The notes: a model not told the origin generated them from the sequence alone. 34,240 nucleotides of DNA from Bacteroidota bacterium (GCA_013289095.1 JABDAO010000022.1:1-34240), one strand, 5' to 3'. Shown: positions 17,013-26,278, counted from the first letter of the stretch. Translations and numbers: made by a program.

Positions 17013-17065
17013 TTACTTTATCAAACCGTCACGTAACGCGTCCCGGATCAGACAGAAATTCTTGT

Positions 17066-17073
17066 TATATTTG
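17066..17073 (+). promoter_or_regulatory. Promoter -7 box TATATTTG for the PorE-like gene
   Basis: TATATTTG is an exact TAnnTTTG match, 28 bases before the ATG at 17102, and is identical to the -7 box of the promoter at 11286-11316. No good -33 element is seen, so activity may need another factor. Confidence 0.55.
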
Positions 17074-17101
17074 TTTTTTCGCGGCCTAAACCTCACCCTG
17101 A

Positions 17102-18751
17102 ATGAAAAAAATACGACTTACCCTTTCCTGGATGTTTTGTATTGCCATTGCCTATGCTCCCGCTCAAAGCATCATTTCTAAAAGCGGAGACCAGGTAAAA
17201 ATGTTCAATGCCCAGCAGGAATTTTATAAACAGGATTATGTCAAGTCGGTGAACCTGTATAAGGAAGTTTTACAAAACAAACCGAATGATGCAAGCATCA
17301 TCTCCCACATCGGCGAATGTTATTTTATGATGGAAGAATATGACCTGGCCCGGACAAACTTTCTGAAGTCGGTAAGCATCGATGCCAAGGCTGCCCCCGA
17401 AGCCCACCTCTATCTGGGCCGTATGTACCTCACCGATGCAAAACTCGACTCTGCCGAAACAGAACTTCAGACATTCAAAACACTTTCGGGTGATGGTTCA
17501 AAAGATTATGACGGAAACCTATACTACAACATGGTAAAAACCGCCAAGGAACTTACGGCTCACCCTTTAAACGTGACGGTAACAAACCTGGGCGAGAATA
17601 TCAATTCGCCTTATGATGATAAACGCCCCTCGGTTTCGGCCGATGGAAAGACCATGATCTTTACATCCCGCCGTCCCGAAGGAAATGCACAGAAAGACAT
17701 CCAGGGCGATAACAAGCCATTTGACCATATCTATATGTCGGCCTGGAACGATACCAGCAAAACCTGGAACCGGGCCGAATACATGAACGGAGTCATCAAC
17801 GGGCCTGGTCACAGCGCCGCCTCCAGCATCACCCCCGACGGGAAACAGATTTTTATCTACCGCAACAACGAGGAGGATGCCAAGGGGGGAGAGATCTTTG
17901 TTTCGAAAGTCAGTACTTCGGGTAAATGGGGAACACCCAAGATCATGGAACGTCCTATTAATTCTTCTTATTTCGAAGATGGGGCCTGTTTGACGGCTGA
18001 TGGGAATACCATATTCTTCATCAGCGAACGGGGGCAGGATGTCAAAGCCAAAGGCGGTCAAAAAGGCTATGGCAACGGAGATATCTGGATGGCCAAACGC
18101 AAATCGAAGACCGAGTGGGACAACCCGGTGAACCTGGGTCCAGAAGTCAATACCCAATACGACGAAGGCGGTATTTACATCACACCCGACGGTAAGACCC
18201 TGTTCTTTTGCTCACAGGGGCATAACTCCATGGGAGGTTATGATATCTTCAAAACAACCTTTGCAAACGGCAAATGGGGCAAGGCCGTGAATCTGGGCTA
18301 CCCCATAAACTCGGTCAATAACGAAACCAGTTTCTGCCTCTCGGTTGATGGCAATACGGCCTACATCTCCAGCAACCGCCCAGGCGGACTAGGCGAACGC
18401 GATATTTATAAGGTAGACATGAGCAAATACGATGCCCTGACCGGAGAAGCGCGTACCGACCCCAATGCCCCTAAACTTTCTATCCTGAAAGGAACCGTAT
18501 TCACCGGCGAAACCGGACAGCCTGTACAGGCCGAAGTGGTTATTTACGATGAAACAGGCATTACCGAAGTTGGACGCACCATAGCCAGCGAAGACGGAAA
18601 CTATTTTGTGACCCTCGATGGTGGTAAAAACTATGAAATCAAGATCAATGTAAAAGGCTGTAAACCCATTGACGAAAAGGTAAAACTCGACAAAGGCAAG
18701 AATGAAACCTTTACCCTGGTAAAGCACTTCCTGATCTATAAGGATAAATAG
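17102..18751 (+). CDS. TPR / PD40 propeller / carboxypeptidase-regulatory protein, PorE-like without OmpA domain
   Basis: This 549-residue protein has a signal peptide (about 1-22, ending YAPAQS). TPR helices follow at about 28-115 (NAQQEFYKQDYVKSVNLYKEV, ISHIGECYFMMEEYDLA). A PD40 beta-propeller at about 170-440 has at least five blades ending in DGKTMIFTSRR, DGKQIFIYRN, DGNTIFFISE, DGKTLFFCSQ and DGNTAYISSNRPGG. A carboxypeptidase-regulatory-like domain occupies about 460-540. This is the domain order of the T9SS periplasmic protein PorE, except that the peptidoglycan-binding OmpA C-domain is absent; the protein stops at FLIYKDK. It may be a scaffold or ligand-binding protein of the periplasm; a direct T9SS role is inference. 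Its TAG stop overlaps the first bases of the repeat element: without the element the sequence would read AAA-TAA, so the missing domain is not explained by the insertion. Confidence 0.82.
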   Translation: MKKIRLTLSWMFCIAIAYAPAQSIISKSGDQVKMFNAQQEFYKQDYVKSVNLYKEVLQNKPNDASIISHIGECYFMMEEYDLARTNFLKSVSIDAKAAPEAHLYLGRMYLTDAKLDSAETELQTFKTLSGDGSKDYDGNLYYNMVKTAKELTAHPLNVTVTNLGENINSPYDDKRPSVSADGKTMIFTSRRPEGNAQKDIQGDNKPFDHIYMSAWNDTSKTWNRAEYMNGVINGPGHSAASSITPDGKQIFIYRNNEEDAKGGEIFVSKVSTSGKWGTPKIMERPINSSYFEDGACLTADGNTIFFISERGQDVKAKGGQKGYGNGDIWMAKRKSKTEWDNPVNLGPEVNTQYDEGGIYITPDGKTLFFCSQGHNSMGGYDIFKTTFANGKWGKAVNLGYPINSVNNETSFCLSVDGNTAYISSNRPGGLGERDIYKVDMSKYDALTGEARTDPNAPKLSILKGTVFTGETGQPVQAEVVIYDETGITEVGRTIASEDGNYFVTLDGGKNYEIKINVKGCKPIDEKVKLDKGKNETFTLVKHFLIYKDK

Positions 18752-19123
18752 GGTTCACTCAAAAAATCGACAAACTATTGGGGGACGAATCGCCCTGTGC
18801 GCTGGGGAGTCCACGCGGAGAGCGAACTTCAAGATGGCTGGCGAGAAGCGATGGCCTGTGCTGAAAAGCCATCTTGAAGTTGGTCCGCGTGGGGCCTTTT
18901 TTGCGTTACTTTCCTGCCCCGCCCCTCAAGCTTCCTGCGCGTCGGCAGGCGGGGTTGGGCAAGCAAAAAGTAACTTAAAAATTCCTTTGAACACAAAGTT
19001 CGTCCACGTTTTGCTTGGTGCAAGGGTTTTGATTGGAAACGGTATTTAGTCTTGCATCTCAATGATGAAAATGAGACATTAAGTGATGATTGAGTGGTGT
19101 TTGAAGGTGTTTGAGTTAACCCT
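18750..19123. mobile_element. 374-bp non-coding MITE-like element with terminal inverted repeats
   Basis: The left end AGGGTTCACTCAAA (18750-18763) and the right end TTTGAGTTAACCCT (19110-19123) are inverted repeats with 13 of 14 positions matching. Direct repeats AAAT flank it at 18746-18749 and 19124-19127, fitting a 4-bp target duplication. Joining the flanks restores AAA-TAA as the stop of the upstream gene and puts its terminator a short way downstream, which supports insertion. The inside has no gene but a long hairpin (18811-18892) and a GTTACTTT/AAAGTAAC palindrome (18905-18912, 18967-18974). A partial copy ends at position 43. No transposase is present, so mobility would need one in trans. 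It could instead be a palindromic intergenic repeat family that is not mobile. Confidence 0.65.
18811..18892. repeat. Long hairpin inside the 374-bp element
   Basis: CCACGCGGA (18811-18819) pairs with TCCGCGTGG (18884-18892), and AACTTCAAGATGGCT (18825-18839) pairs perfectly with AGCCATCTTGAAGTT (18867-18881). That gives 24 base pairs with one small internal loop and a 27-base apical loop. It is followed on the plus strand by GGCCTTTTTTG, so it could end transcription of the PorE-like gene. Confidence 0.8.
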
Positions 19124-19147
19124 AAATAAGTTTTTCTGTATTGCCAG

Positions 19148-19190
19148 AAAAAGAGATCCGCTGATAAACAGAAGGTCTCTTTTTGTTTTA
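19148..19190 (+). terminator. Terminator, probably original to the PorE-like gene
   Basis: AAAAAGAGA (19148-19156) pairs with TCTCTTTTT (19176-19184), extendable by a T-G wobble and a C-G pair, followed by GTTTTA. It lies about 20 bases beyond the right end of the repeat element. In the reconstructed uninterrupted sequence it would follow the stop codon by roughly 20 bases, the normal place for that gene's terminator. Confidence 0.65.
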
Positions 19191-19232
19191 TATGCCTTGT
19201 TTGAGCGAGAAACGCTGCCCTCAAGCCTGATT

Positions 19233-19733
19233 TCAATGGATGTCTGAGGAATCTACATATTCGAAAGTCTTTATCCAAAAGAACAAACACCAACGATATT
19301 CCGCCATTCTTTTGTACTGGTATTTGTGATCAATCTGCAGGATTTCGGTTTGCGTTACTCCAAACAACCGGAGAGGAGCCTCAAAACCACCCCCGGTATT
19401 TTCGGTCTGATAGCTCATGCCGCAGCCATAATTGCTCCAATCGTCTTTGATGATATCCGGGTAGAGTATAAAATGCACCCCGAGTTTATTCTTCATCAAT
19501 GGCTCGTCTGCCTGCAGATCGGCCGACCAGCCAGGTCCGTTCCGGGGGCAGTCGGAGAGGCAATAGTTACGGACCAACGCACTGTCTGATTGGTGTGTAA
19601 GATGAGCGAATGAACCGGTGAGGAGTTGTTTCTTGAGTTGGGAGGGCCCGAGCAGATAATAGGTAATGGTATTCAGGACAAAAACAGAAAGGATAACGGC
19701 TGTCCATCTGACTTTCGGGCTCTTGATCTTCAT
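19233..19733 (-). CDS. Hypothetical membrane-anchored protein
   Basis: I do not recognise this 166-residue protein. From the ATG at 19733 it opens with a basic stretch and one membrane helix (VRWTAVILSVFVLNTITYYLLG, about residues 9-30), so it is probably anchored with the rest outside the cytoplasm. The soluble part has three cysteines close together in YCLSDCP and YGCGMSY, and an aromatic C-terminus (YRWCLFFWIKTFEYVDSSDIH). An in-frame start 22 codons earlier is possible, but the later ATG gives the cleaner anchor. It is the last gene of the minus-strand run yidC, purB, glycosyltransferase, separated from the glycosyltransferase by about 290 bp containing a hairpin, so co-transcription is uncertain. 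Confidence 0.6.
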   Translation of the reverse strand: MKIKSPKVRWTAVILSVFVLNTITYYLLGPSQLKKQLLTGSFAHLTHQSDSALVRNYCLSDCPRNGPGWSADLQADEPLMKNKLGVHFILYPDIIKDDWSNYGCGMSYQTENTGGGFEAPLRLFGVTQTEILQIDHKYQYKRMAEYRWCLFFWIKTFEYVDSSDIH

Positions 19734-19872
19734 CTGTATTTTTGATTTTAGGAAGATGTTGAATGCTTTTATCCCGCTTCCTGTATTAGTGCCACGCATT
19801 CGCGCTCAAAAGGCCATCAGCACTGCTGGCCCGCGGGATAACCGTGATGCCAGCGCACAGGCCTAACACACC

Positions 19873-19902
19873 TTGCATTAGCCTGTTGCACGGCTAATGC
19901 AA
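19873..19902. repeat. Perfect 11-bp inverted repeat between two minus-strand genes
   Basis: TTGCATTAGCC (19873-19883) and GGCTAATGCAA (19892-19902) are perfect complements around the 8-base loop TGTTGCAC. No T-run follows on either strand. It lies in the 293-bp gap after the glycosyltransferase stop and could attenuate transcription or protect mRNA 3' ends. Confidence 0.6.
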
Positions 19903-20026
19903 AACCCCGGTTTGTCAAAGCTAGCAATAAAGAACATGCGGCGCCCATCGGAAGGTGTAGCCGTCTGGCTTGAGGAAATCTATTTGGGAGCTCAGGGATG
20001 CCGTAAAATCACGAAAGAGCAGAGAG

Positions 20027-20899
20027 CTAAATGCAGGTGTAGTTTTTATATTCTCCGATCTTCCACCCAAACTTCTGCTGGATGAAATAAAGAAACCGGG
20101 CTTTGATCGAGCCAAACTTTTTTCGTGATGGGTCAAAAGCAAACTCCCAGTTCTTGTTGCCGATGCGTTCGAGCATCACCTTGGGATGTGTGCCCTCGAA
20201 CCGTTCGAGCGAATCTATTTGTGAATAGTCGAATTTGGCCGTCTGGGGGATGTTTTTCTTTACCCATTCATCATTATGCCACATTTTGTGAAAGCTTTCC
20301 TGTTTGGCCTGTTGAAATTCGGGAGGCTTTACCCAGCCGTAGTGATAGACCGATGCCGGTATGCGTTTTACATTCAATTTCCGCCCCGCCAGACGGAAGC
20401 CCTGGGCATCTTTGAAGGAGGAAATGCGTGGATCACGGCGTACGATCCGGATTTCATTGGTGTACCAGGCCCTGGAGTCGCCAATGAAATCATACGAACC
20501 ATAGAAATGTGTGTAATCGAATAACAGGCCTTCCACGCGTTTGTCATCTTTCCACTGCAGCATGGCTTCTGTAATGGGTTTGAGATACTGCTGATGGATC
20601 ACCTCATCGCCCTGGATATAGAAACACCAGTCGCTGTCAGCAGCGCAGGCATTGAACGCTTTGTTCGTTTCATCGGCAAGTACCTTGCCGCCTTGGCGCA
20701 GGGAATCATCCCAGACGGTTTCGATGATTTTTATTTTATCGCTGGCAATGGAACGGATCAGTTGCAGGGTATCATCCTCCGATTTTCCTACTGCCACCAC
20801 CAGCTCGTCGCAGACGGGCAGGATGGAGGTGATTGCTTCTACGATGGGATAATCGTATTTAAGGGCATTGCGGACGATGGTGAAACCCGAAACTTTCAT
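20027..20899 (-). CDS. Family 2-type glycosyltransferase
   Basis: This 290-residue protein has a GT-A fold start (KVSGFTIVRNALKYDYPIVEAITSILPVCDELVVAVG), typical of the small Bacteroidota family-2 glycosyltransferases that open with a beta-strand and an N-rich turn. The acidic metal-binding motif is YIQGDEVIH at about residues 94-102, in place of the usual DxD. Conserved HYGWVKPP (about 190) and the basic C-terminus (WEFAFDPSRKKFGSIKARF) follow. The sugar donor and acceptor cannot be inferred, and no capsule or LPS cluster surrounds it. It starts 60 bp after the purB stop, so it is probably in the same transcript. Confidence 0.83.
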   Translation of the reverse strand: MKVSGFTIVRNALKYDYPIVEAITSILPVCDELVVAVGKSEDDTLQLIRSIASDKIKIIETVWDDSLRQGGKVLADETNKAFNACAADSDWCFYIQGDEVIHQQYLKPITEAMLQWKDDKRVEGLLFDYTHFYGSYDFIGDSRAWYTNEIRIVRRDPRISSFKDAQGFRLAGRKLNVKRIPASVYHYGWVKPPEFQQAKQESFHKMWHNDEWVKKNIPQTAKFDYSQIDSLERFEGTHPKVMLERIGNKNWEFAFDPSRKKFGSIKARFLYFIQQKFGWKIGEYKNYTCI

Positions 20900-20959
20900 G
20901 GAATGAATTTCTCTGGATATAAAACACAGCGTTCTGCGGTAAAACAGAAAACGGGATGT

Positions 20960-22303
20960 TTACACCCCGGTATAGTTCTCCGGACAGATGGCTTTGAGTT
21001 CGGTTTTTATTGCATCGGATATCTGGAGCGTATCAATAAACTGGCTGATGCTTTGGCGTGTCATGCGGGCATGCGTACGTGTCAGTTCTTTGAGGGCTTC
21101 GTATGGTTTCGGATAGCCTTCGCGCCGGAGTACCGTTTGGATGGCTTCTGCTACCACTACCCAGTTGTCTTCGAGGTCCTGGGCGATGGTTTCGCGGTTC
21201 AGGACAAGTTTGTCGATGCCTTTAAGAAGCGACTTGATCGAAATCAGTGTATGTGCAAACGGAACGCCCAGGTTGCGCAACACGGTTGAGTCGGTGAGGT
21301 CGCGTTGCAGACGCGAAACCGGAAGCTTTGCGCTGAGGTGTTCGAGCAGCGCATTGGCCAGCCCCAGATTGCCTTCCGAATTTTCGAAATCGATGGGGTT
21401 TACTTTATGCGGCATGGCTGAAGAGCCAATTTCCCCTTCTTTGATCTTTTGTTTAAAATAATTCATCGAGATATAGGTCCACATATCCCTGTTCAGATCG
21501 ATGAGGATGGTGTTCATCCGTTTTATCCCGTCGCAGAACGCCGCAAGGTTGTCGTAATGCTCAATTTGGGTAGTGTATTGTGAACGGTCGAGCCCGAGTG
21601 TTGCGTTTACAAAGTAGTTGGCAAATTTTACCCAATCGGTGGTTGGATAGGCAACATGGTGTGCGTTGAGGTTTCCGGTGGCACCCCCGAATTTTGCCGA
21701 AAAAGGAACCGCTTTTACTTGTTTCAATTGTTTGTCGAGGCGTTCTGTGTATACCTTCATTTCTTTGCCCAGACGGGTGGGAGATGCGGGCTGGCCGTGT
21801 GTGAATGCAAGCATGGGGATATCCTTCCAGCTTTCGGCCAGGGCATTCAGCTTGCCGATGAGTTCAACGTACAAGGGTTCGATGACCTGCTTCCAGGCAT
21901 CGCGCAGGAGCAGCGGGGTGGCGGTATTGTTGATGTCTTGTGAAGTCAGCCCGAAATGGATAAACTCTTTTTGCTGGCTCAGCCCGAGCGAATCAAACCG
22001 TCCTTTCAGGAAATATTCAACGGCCTTGACATCGTGATTCGTGATTTTTTCGATATGCTTGATCGCTGCGGCATCGTCGTTGTTGAAGTTGCGGTACAAA
22101 TTGCGCATGGGCTCATAGGCGGCTTTGTCTATGTCTTTGAGCTGGGGCAGCGGAAGTTCGCACAGGGCAATAAAGTATTCCACCTCAACCAATACGCGGT
22201 ACCTGATAAGCGCTGATTCCGAAAAATAGGCGGCCAGCGCTCCGGTTTGGTTGCGGTATCTTCCATCAACCGGCGATATGGCAGAAAGGGCATTGAGTTC
22301 CAT
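20960..22303 (-). CDS. purB: Adenylosuccinate lyase
   Basis: This 447-residue enzyme cleaves SAICAR to AICAR and adenylosuccinate to AMP, two steps of purine synthesis, in the cytoplasm. The start LNALSAISPVDGRY is the E. coli-type PurB opening, and the fumarase/aspartase signature SSAMPHKVNPIDFEN with the catalytic loop is at about 280-300. The motif TSQDINNT near residue 115 and HGQPASPTRLGKE near residue 165 hold further active-site residues. Length is close to the E. coli enzyme (456). The ATG at 22303 is chosen because it lines up with the family start; an earlier in-frame start adds 19 unrelated residues. yidC lies 100 bp upstream and the glycosyltransferase 60 bp downstream, all on the minus strand. 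Confidence 0.95.
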   Translation of the reverse strand: MELNALSAISPVDGRYRNQTGALAAYFSESALIRYRVLVEVEYFIALCELPLPQLKDIDKAAYEPMRNLYRNFNNDDAAAIKHIEKITNHDVKAVEYFLKGRFDSLGLSQQKEFIHFGLTSQDINNTATPLLLRDAWKQVIEPLYVELIGKLNALAESWKDIPMLAFTHGQPASPTRLGKEMKVYTERLDKQLKQVKAVPFSAKFGGATGNLNAHHVAYPTTDWVKFANYFVNATLGLDRSQYTTQIEHYDNLAAFCDGIKRMNTILIDLNRDMWTYISMNYFKQKIKEGEIGSSAMPHKVNPIDFENSEGNLGLANALLEHLSAKLPVSRLQRDLTDSTVLRNLGVPFAHTLISIKSLLKGIDKLVLNRETIAQDLEDNWVVVAEAIQTVLRREGYPKPYEALKELTRTHARMTRQSISQFIDTLQISDAIKTELKAICPENYTGV

Positions 22304-22403
22304 GGGCAATCCGGTTAATGGTTGTAGGCTACTCGATGAAAAAATGCAGTCAATGATCATTGTTCAGCCAGTTTTAACGGCTCATCTCACAAACAAGGAA
22401 GGG

Positions 22404-24320
22404 TTACTTCTTTTTCTTTCCCTGCTGTTGTTGCAACAGGTTCTGCCTGTCTCTTGCAGCTTTTTCAAGACGTTGCTGCCAGCTTGAACTTTTTACGGGT
22501 TTCAGTTTGTTTTCCTGTATCTTTTTATGAATGGCATCCTGATCCACAAATCTGCGCATCAGCAGGGTCTGTCCATAGGTAATCATGTTGGCAAGGAAAT
22601 AATAATAACTCAGGCCCGAAGAGTAGTTGTTCATGAACACAAGGAACATTACAGGCATGAGGTACATCATCCATTTCATGCCGGGGAGCTGGTCGCTCTG
22701 GCCCATCAGCTGGCTGTTAGACCAGGTATAGAGTATGGTTGATCCGGTCATGAGCAGGGCAAACAAACTCACATGATCGCCATAGGCCGGGATCCGGAAG
22801 GGGAGGTGCCAGATCGAGTCGTAGGTACTCAGATCGCTTGCCCAAAGAAAACCATGCTGACGCAATTCAATAGCGGCCGGGAAGAAACTCACCAGGGCAA
22901 TGAGGATAGGCATCTGCAGCAATACGGGTATACAACCGGCCATGGGGTTAATGCCCGCCTTTTTATACAAGGCCATGGTGGCCTGCTGTTTCTTGAGCGG
23001 GTCGCCGTCCTTGAATTTGGCATTGAGTTCATCCACTTCGGGTTTGATGACCCGCATCTTGGCCGAGGAGAGATACGTTTTATAGGCTATCGGGAAGATA
23101 ATGATTTTGATGATGATGGTAAGGATGAGGATGATAATCCCGTAGCTCATGTTGAAACTGTCGAGGAAATTGAAGATCGGTATGACGAGCCAGGTGTTTA
23201 CATACCTGAAAATGCTCCATCCGAGCGACATCTGTCCTTCGAGATCCAGGTTGTAACTCTTGAGCAGGGTATAATTGTTGGGCCCGAAATAGAATTTCAT
23301 GGCAAACGATTCGGCAGGCTTGTGTAAAAAGGGGATGGAGAACCGGGCCGAGAAGTCTTTCACATGGGCGCTGTCGCCCAGATCGGTATGCACCTCGAGT
23401 GCAGGTTTGGTGCGTCCCCAGGAATTATCGGCAATAAGCACCGAAGTGAAGAATTGCTGTTTGAAAGCCACCCATTTCAGATCGCTGCTTTCGAGGGTCT
23501 TGGTTTCGTCTTTTGTCTTGTTGAGATTATCTACCTTTTCTTCGGGGAACTTATAATAGACCGTTGAATTCTGACGCTGGCTTCCCAGATCGTTTTCCTG
23601 GCTGGGTGTTTTCATGGCCCAGCGCAGATCAAGATCCTGCATGTTAGAGGCAATGACATCCTGCATACCTACCAGGTTGATCTTGCACCCCATCATGTGG
23701 TCGTTGCCTTTCAGGGAATAAACGTACTCAATGTATTTTCCGGGGCCAGCAGAGAGCCGCATGGACAGCGTTTTGCTTTGGTCGGCTTTTACGGCAAACG
23801 AGGAGTCGGACGGGGCGAAGAAAAGACTGTCGGTCGAATAGGCCCTGTTGGTATTGTCAAAAAGCTGGAGTGCGAAGGTCGAGGAATCTTCGGCATAGAG
23901 CATGATCGGAGGCCCATCGGCCTTCTTAGTATGAAAGTCTTTCAGCTGGACAGAAACCGGCCGTCCGCCGCGGGTGCTGAGGCTGACTTTGTAAAAGTCG
24001 TTTTCGATGGTCAGGTACTGTTTCTTTTTTCCGGCCGATTCCTGGAAAGGGCCATATTGTTTCAGTTTCTGGAGATTCCGGAGCGAATCGCCGGCGACAG
24101 CGGTTTCACCCGGTTTGGCATGCACGGTATCGGCAGCAGCCAGTTTTTTCAGGGCCTGATCGGCCTTGTATTTTGCTTCGGCAGCCACCTGCTCGCGTCC
24201 GACAGAGTCTTTGTAATGCTGTTGTTTAGCAAGCTGTTCTTTGGAAGGACTCATGAAATAGGAGCCTCCGATGAGGATGGCGCCAATGAGTAATAAGCCG
24301 ATAAATGATTTTTTGTCCAT
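22404..24320 (-). CDS. yidC: Membrane protein insertase YidC
   Basis: This 638-residue protein inserts and folds inner-membrane proteins, alone or with SecYEG. It has the gram-negative layout: one N-terminal membrane helix (KSFIGLLLIGAILIGGSYFM, residues about 4-23), a large periplasmic domain (about 80-370), then a C-terminal bundle of five helices from about 375. The conserved YidC/Oxa1 core is visible in SYGIIILILTIIIKIIIFPIAYKTY-like helix 2, the cytosolic loop with KPEVDELNAKFKDGDPLKKQQATM, and GCIPVLLQMPILIALVSFFP. The tail is basic (QQQQGKKKK), which fits ribosome contact. The ATG at 24320 is chosen; the codon before it is TTG. It diverges from prfC across 189 bp. Confidence 0.95.
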   Translation of the reverse strand: MDKKSFIGLLLIGAILIGGSYFMSPSKEQLAKQQHYKDSVGREQVAAEAKYKADQALKKLAAADTVHAKPGETAVAGDSLRNLQKLKQYGPFQESAGKKKQYLTIENDFYKVSLSTRGGRPVSVQLKDFHTKKADGPPIMLYAEDSSTFALQLFDNTNRAYSTDSLFFAPSDSSFAVKADQSKTLSMRLSAGPGKYIEYVYSLKGNDHMMGCKINLVGMQDVIASNMQDLDLRWAMKTPSQENDLGSQRQNSTVYYKFPEEKVDNLNKTKDETKTLESSDLKWVAFKQQFFTSVLIADNSWGRTKPALEVHTDLGDSAHVKDFSARFSIPFLHKPAESFAMKFYFGPNNYTLLKSYNLDLEGQMSLGWSIFRYVNTWLVIPIFNFLDSFNMSYGIIILILTIIIKIIIFPIAYKTYLSSAKMRVIKPEVDELNAKFKDGDPLKKQQATMALYKKAGINPMAGCIPVLLQMPILIALVSFFPAAIELRQHGFLWASDLSTYDSIWHLPFRIPAYGDHVSLFALLMTGSTILYTWSNSQLMGQSDQLPGMKWMMYLMPVMFLVFMNNYSSGLSYYYFLANMITYGQTLLMRRFVDQDAIHKKIQENKLKPVKSSSWQQRLEKAARDRQNLLQQQQGKKKK

Positions 24321-24355
24321 CAATGCTGGGTAGTAGGTCTATTCGAAAAATTTGG

Positions 24356-24363
24356 CAAAGATA
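24356..24363 (-). promoter_or_regulatory. Promoter -7 box TATCTTTG for yidC
   Basis: On the minus strand TATCTTTG matches TAnnTTTG, 35 bases upstream of the yidC ATG. It is identical to the -7 box at 759-766. It should drive the yidC-purB-glycosyltransferase run. Confidence 0.55.
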
Positions 24364-24483
24364 ACATTTTTTGAGGCTGCGATCAGAGAATTTGAGGGTT
24401 GATAAGGAGCCGTGATCTATCGGCGACAGCATCACAAAACAGGCAGAAAGCGGGATAAAACGCTCTCCCATCGCTTCTTTTGT

Positions 24484-24491
24484 TAAATTTG
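24484..24491 (+). promoter_or_regulatory. Promoter -7 box TAAATTTG for prfC
   Basis: TAAATTTG matches TAnnTTTG and lies 18 bases upstream of the ATG at 24510, which would give a leader of about a dozen bases. It supports this ATG rather than the in-frame TTG at 24480, which lies upstream of the box. Confidence 0.55.
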
Positions 24492-24509
24492 CCCCTCTTA
24501 AAATACAGA

Positions 24510-26096
24510 ATGAGCTTTAACGAAGAAATAAACAAACGCCGCACCTTTGCCATCATCTCCCACCCCGATGCCGGTAAAACAACACTGACCGAAAAATTTC
24601 TGCTCTTTGGCGGAGCAATCCAGGTAGCAGGCGCTGTAAAAAGCAACAAGATAAGAAAGACCGCCACATCCGATTTCATGGAAATCGAAAAACAACGGGG
24701 CATTTCGGTGGCCACCTCCGTGATGGCGTTTGATTATCATGGAATGAAGGTAAACCTGCTCGATACCCCCGGTCACAAAGATTTTGCTGAAGATACCTAC
24801 CGCACCCTTACGGCTGTTGACAGCGTAATCCTGGTGGTGGATGCGGTAAAAGGAGTGGAAGAGCAAACCGAAAAACTCATGGGCGTTTGCCGCATGCGGA
24901 ATACACCGGTGATTGTGTTTGTCAATAAAATGGATAGGGAAGGGGGCAGCCCATTCGATCTGCTCGATGAGCTGGAGAAAAAACTGAACATCCGTGTCCG
25001 CCCCCTGAGCTGGCCCATCAGCAATGGAGCGCGCTTTAAGGGGGTATACAATATCTACGAAAAGAATTTACAGCTTTTTCGTGCGAATAAAACAACGATT
25101 GAGGACGAGAAAGTGACCATCGACGATCTGAACGATACGGTGCTGGATGAGCAGATCGGCGAATTTGCCCAGCAGCTCCGCGAAGACCTGGAACTGATCA
25201 ATGGGGTTTACGACGAATTCGACCGCTCGAAATACCTGGCCGGTGAAGTGGCCCCTGTTTTTTTTGGGAGCGCGCTGAACAACTTTGGAGTAAAAGAGTT
25301 GCTCGATTGTTTTGTGCAAATCTCCCCCTCGCCCCGTGGACGGATGAGCGATACGCGTATGGTCGAACCCGAACAGCCGGCCTTCAGCGGTTTTGTGTTT
25401 AAAATCCATGCCAACCTTGATCCGCGTCACCGCGACCGGATTGCGTTTTTGCGTATTGTAAGTGGCAAATTCGAACGGAACAAGTTTTATCACCATGTAC
25501 GCATCGATAAAAACTTCAGGTTTGCCAACCCGGTGAACTTCATGGCACAGGATAAAAACCTCATCGAGGAAGCGTATCCCGGCGATGTGGTGGGTTTATA
25601 CGATACCGGCAATTTCAAGATCGGCGATACCCTTACCGAAGGCGAGAATTTTATGTACAAAGGCATCCCCAGTTTTTCGCCCGAAATATTCAAGGAACTC
25701 ATCAATACCGATCCGCTCAAGACCAAACAGCTCGAGAAAGGCATCCAGCAGCTTACCGACGAAGGTGTTGCGCAGCTCTTTATCCAGCAACCCGGAAATA
25801 AAAAGATTATCGGCACCGTAGGTGAACTTCAGTTTGAAGTAATCCAGTACCGTTTGCTTCAGGAATATGGGGCATCCTGCCGTTTTGCCCCCCTGCCGCT
25901 TCACAAGGCCTGCTGGATGACCTACGACGATCCGAAATTCTTTGAAGAGTTTACCCGTTTCCGTTCACAACGTGTGGCCTTTGATAAGGATGAGAACCCG
26001 GTTTATCTGAGTGAGACAGCCTGGGCATTAAACAATGCCATCGAGAATAACCCCGGCATACATTTTCATTTTACTTCGGAGTTTAAGTTGAACTGA
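24510..26096 (+). CDS. prfC: Peptide chain release factor 3
   Basis: This 528-residue GTPase recycles RF1/RF2 from the ribosome after peptide release. G1 is SHPDAGKTT (about residues 17-25), the switch region [10 protein letters not shown] is near 65, G3 is DTPGHKDF (about 88) and G4 is NKMD (about 142). Domain 2 and 3 sequences typical of RF3 follow ([37 protein letters not shown]). The [13 protein letters not shown] form and the absence of an EF-G C-terminal domain separate it from EF-G and from TypA or LepA. Length is the usual one (about 525-530). The start at 24510 follows a -7 box and matches the family opening. Confidence 0.95.
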   Translation: MSFNEEINKRRTFAIISHPDAGKTTLTEKFLLFGGAIQVAGAVKSNKIRKTATSDFMEIEKQRGISVATSVMAFDYHGMKVNLLDTPGHKDFAEDTYRTLTAVDSVILVVDAVKGVEEQTEKLMGVCRMRNTPVIVFVNKMDREGGSPFDLLDELEKKLNIRVRPLSWPISNGARFKGVYNIYEKNLQLFRANKTTIEDEKVTIDDLNDTVLDEQIGEFAQQLREDLELINGVYDEFDRSKYLAGEVAPVFFGSALNNFGVKELLDCFVQISPSPRGRMSDTRMVEPEQPAFSGFVFKIHANLDPRHRDRIAFLRIVSGKFERNKFYHHVRIDKNFRFANPVNFMAQDKNLIEEAYPGDVVGLYDTGNFKIGDTLTEGENFMYKGIPSFSPEIFKELINTDPLKTKQLEKGIQQLTDEGVAQLFIQQPGNKKIIGTVGELQFEVIQYRLLQEYGASCRFAPLPLHKACWMTYDDPKFFEEFTRFRSQRVAFDKDENPVYLSETAWALNNAIENNPGIHFHFTSEFKLN

Positions 26097-26238
26097 ACCT
26101 CGGTGCTGCCACACGCTGTTTCTTTCAATTCGTTGTACACGATAATAAAATCTCCGAAAGAGTCCAAATGACTGACACGGCATGATGAATATTGCGTCAA
26201 ATTGTCAGTTTGTATTCGTTTTGGTGATTTTGGTCAAG

Positions 26239-26278
26239 CCTGCCTGCCGTCGCAGTGTCCGGTGCTGCGGTAGGCAGG
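26239..26278. repeat. Imperfect GC-rich palindrome
   Basis: CCTGCCTGCCG and CGGTAGGCAGG are near-complementary arms (one mismatch), and the inner CGCAG/CTGCG words extend the pairing with a small bulge. The CTGCC/GGCAG words resemble those inside the 374-bp element near 18935-18950, so it may belong to a common repeat family. Confidence 0.5.

Noticed and set aside
19873-19902. Rho-independent terminator
   Set aside because: The stem is perfect but no T-run follows on either strand, so it is listed only as an inverted repeat.
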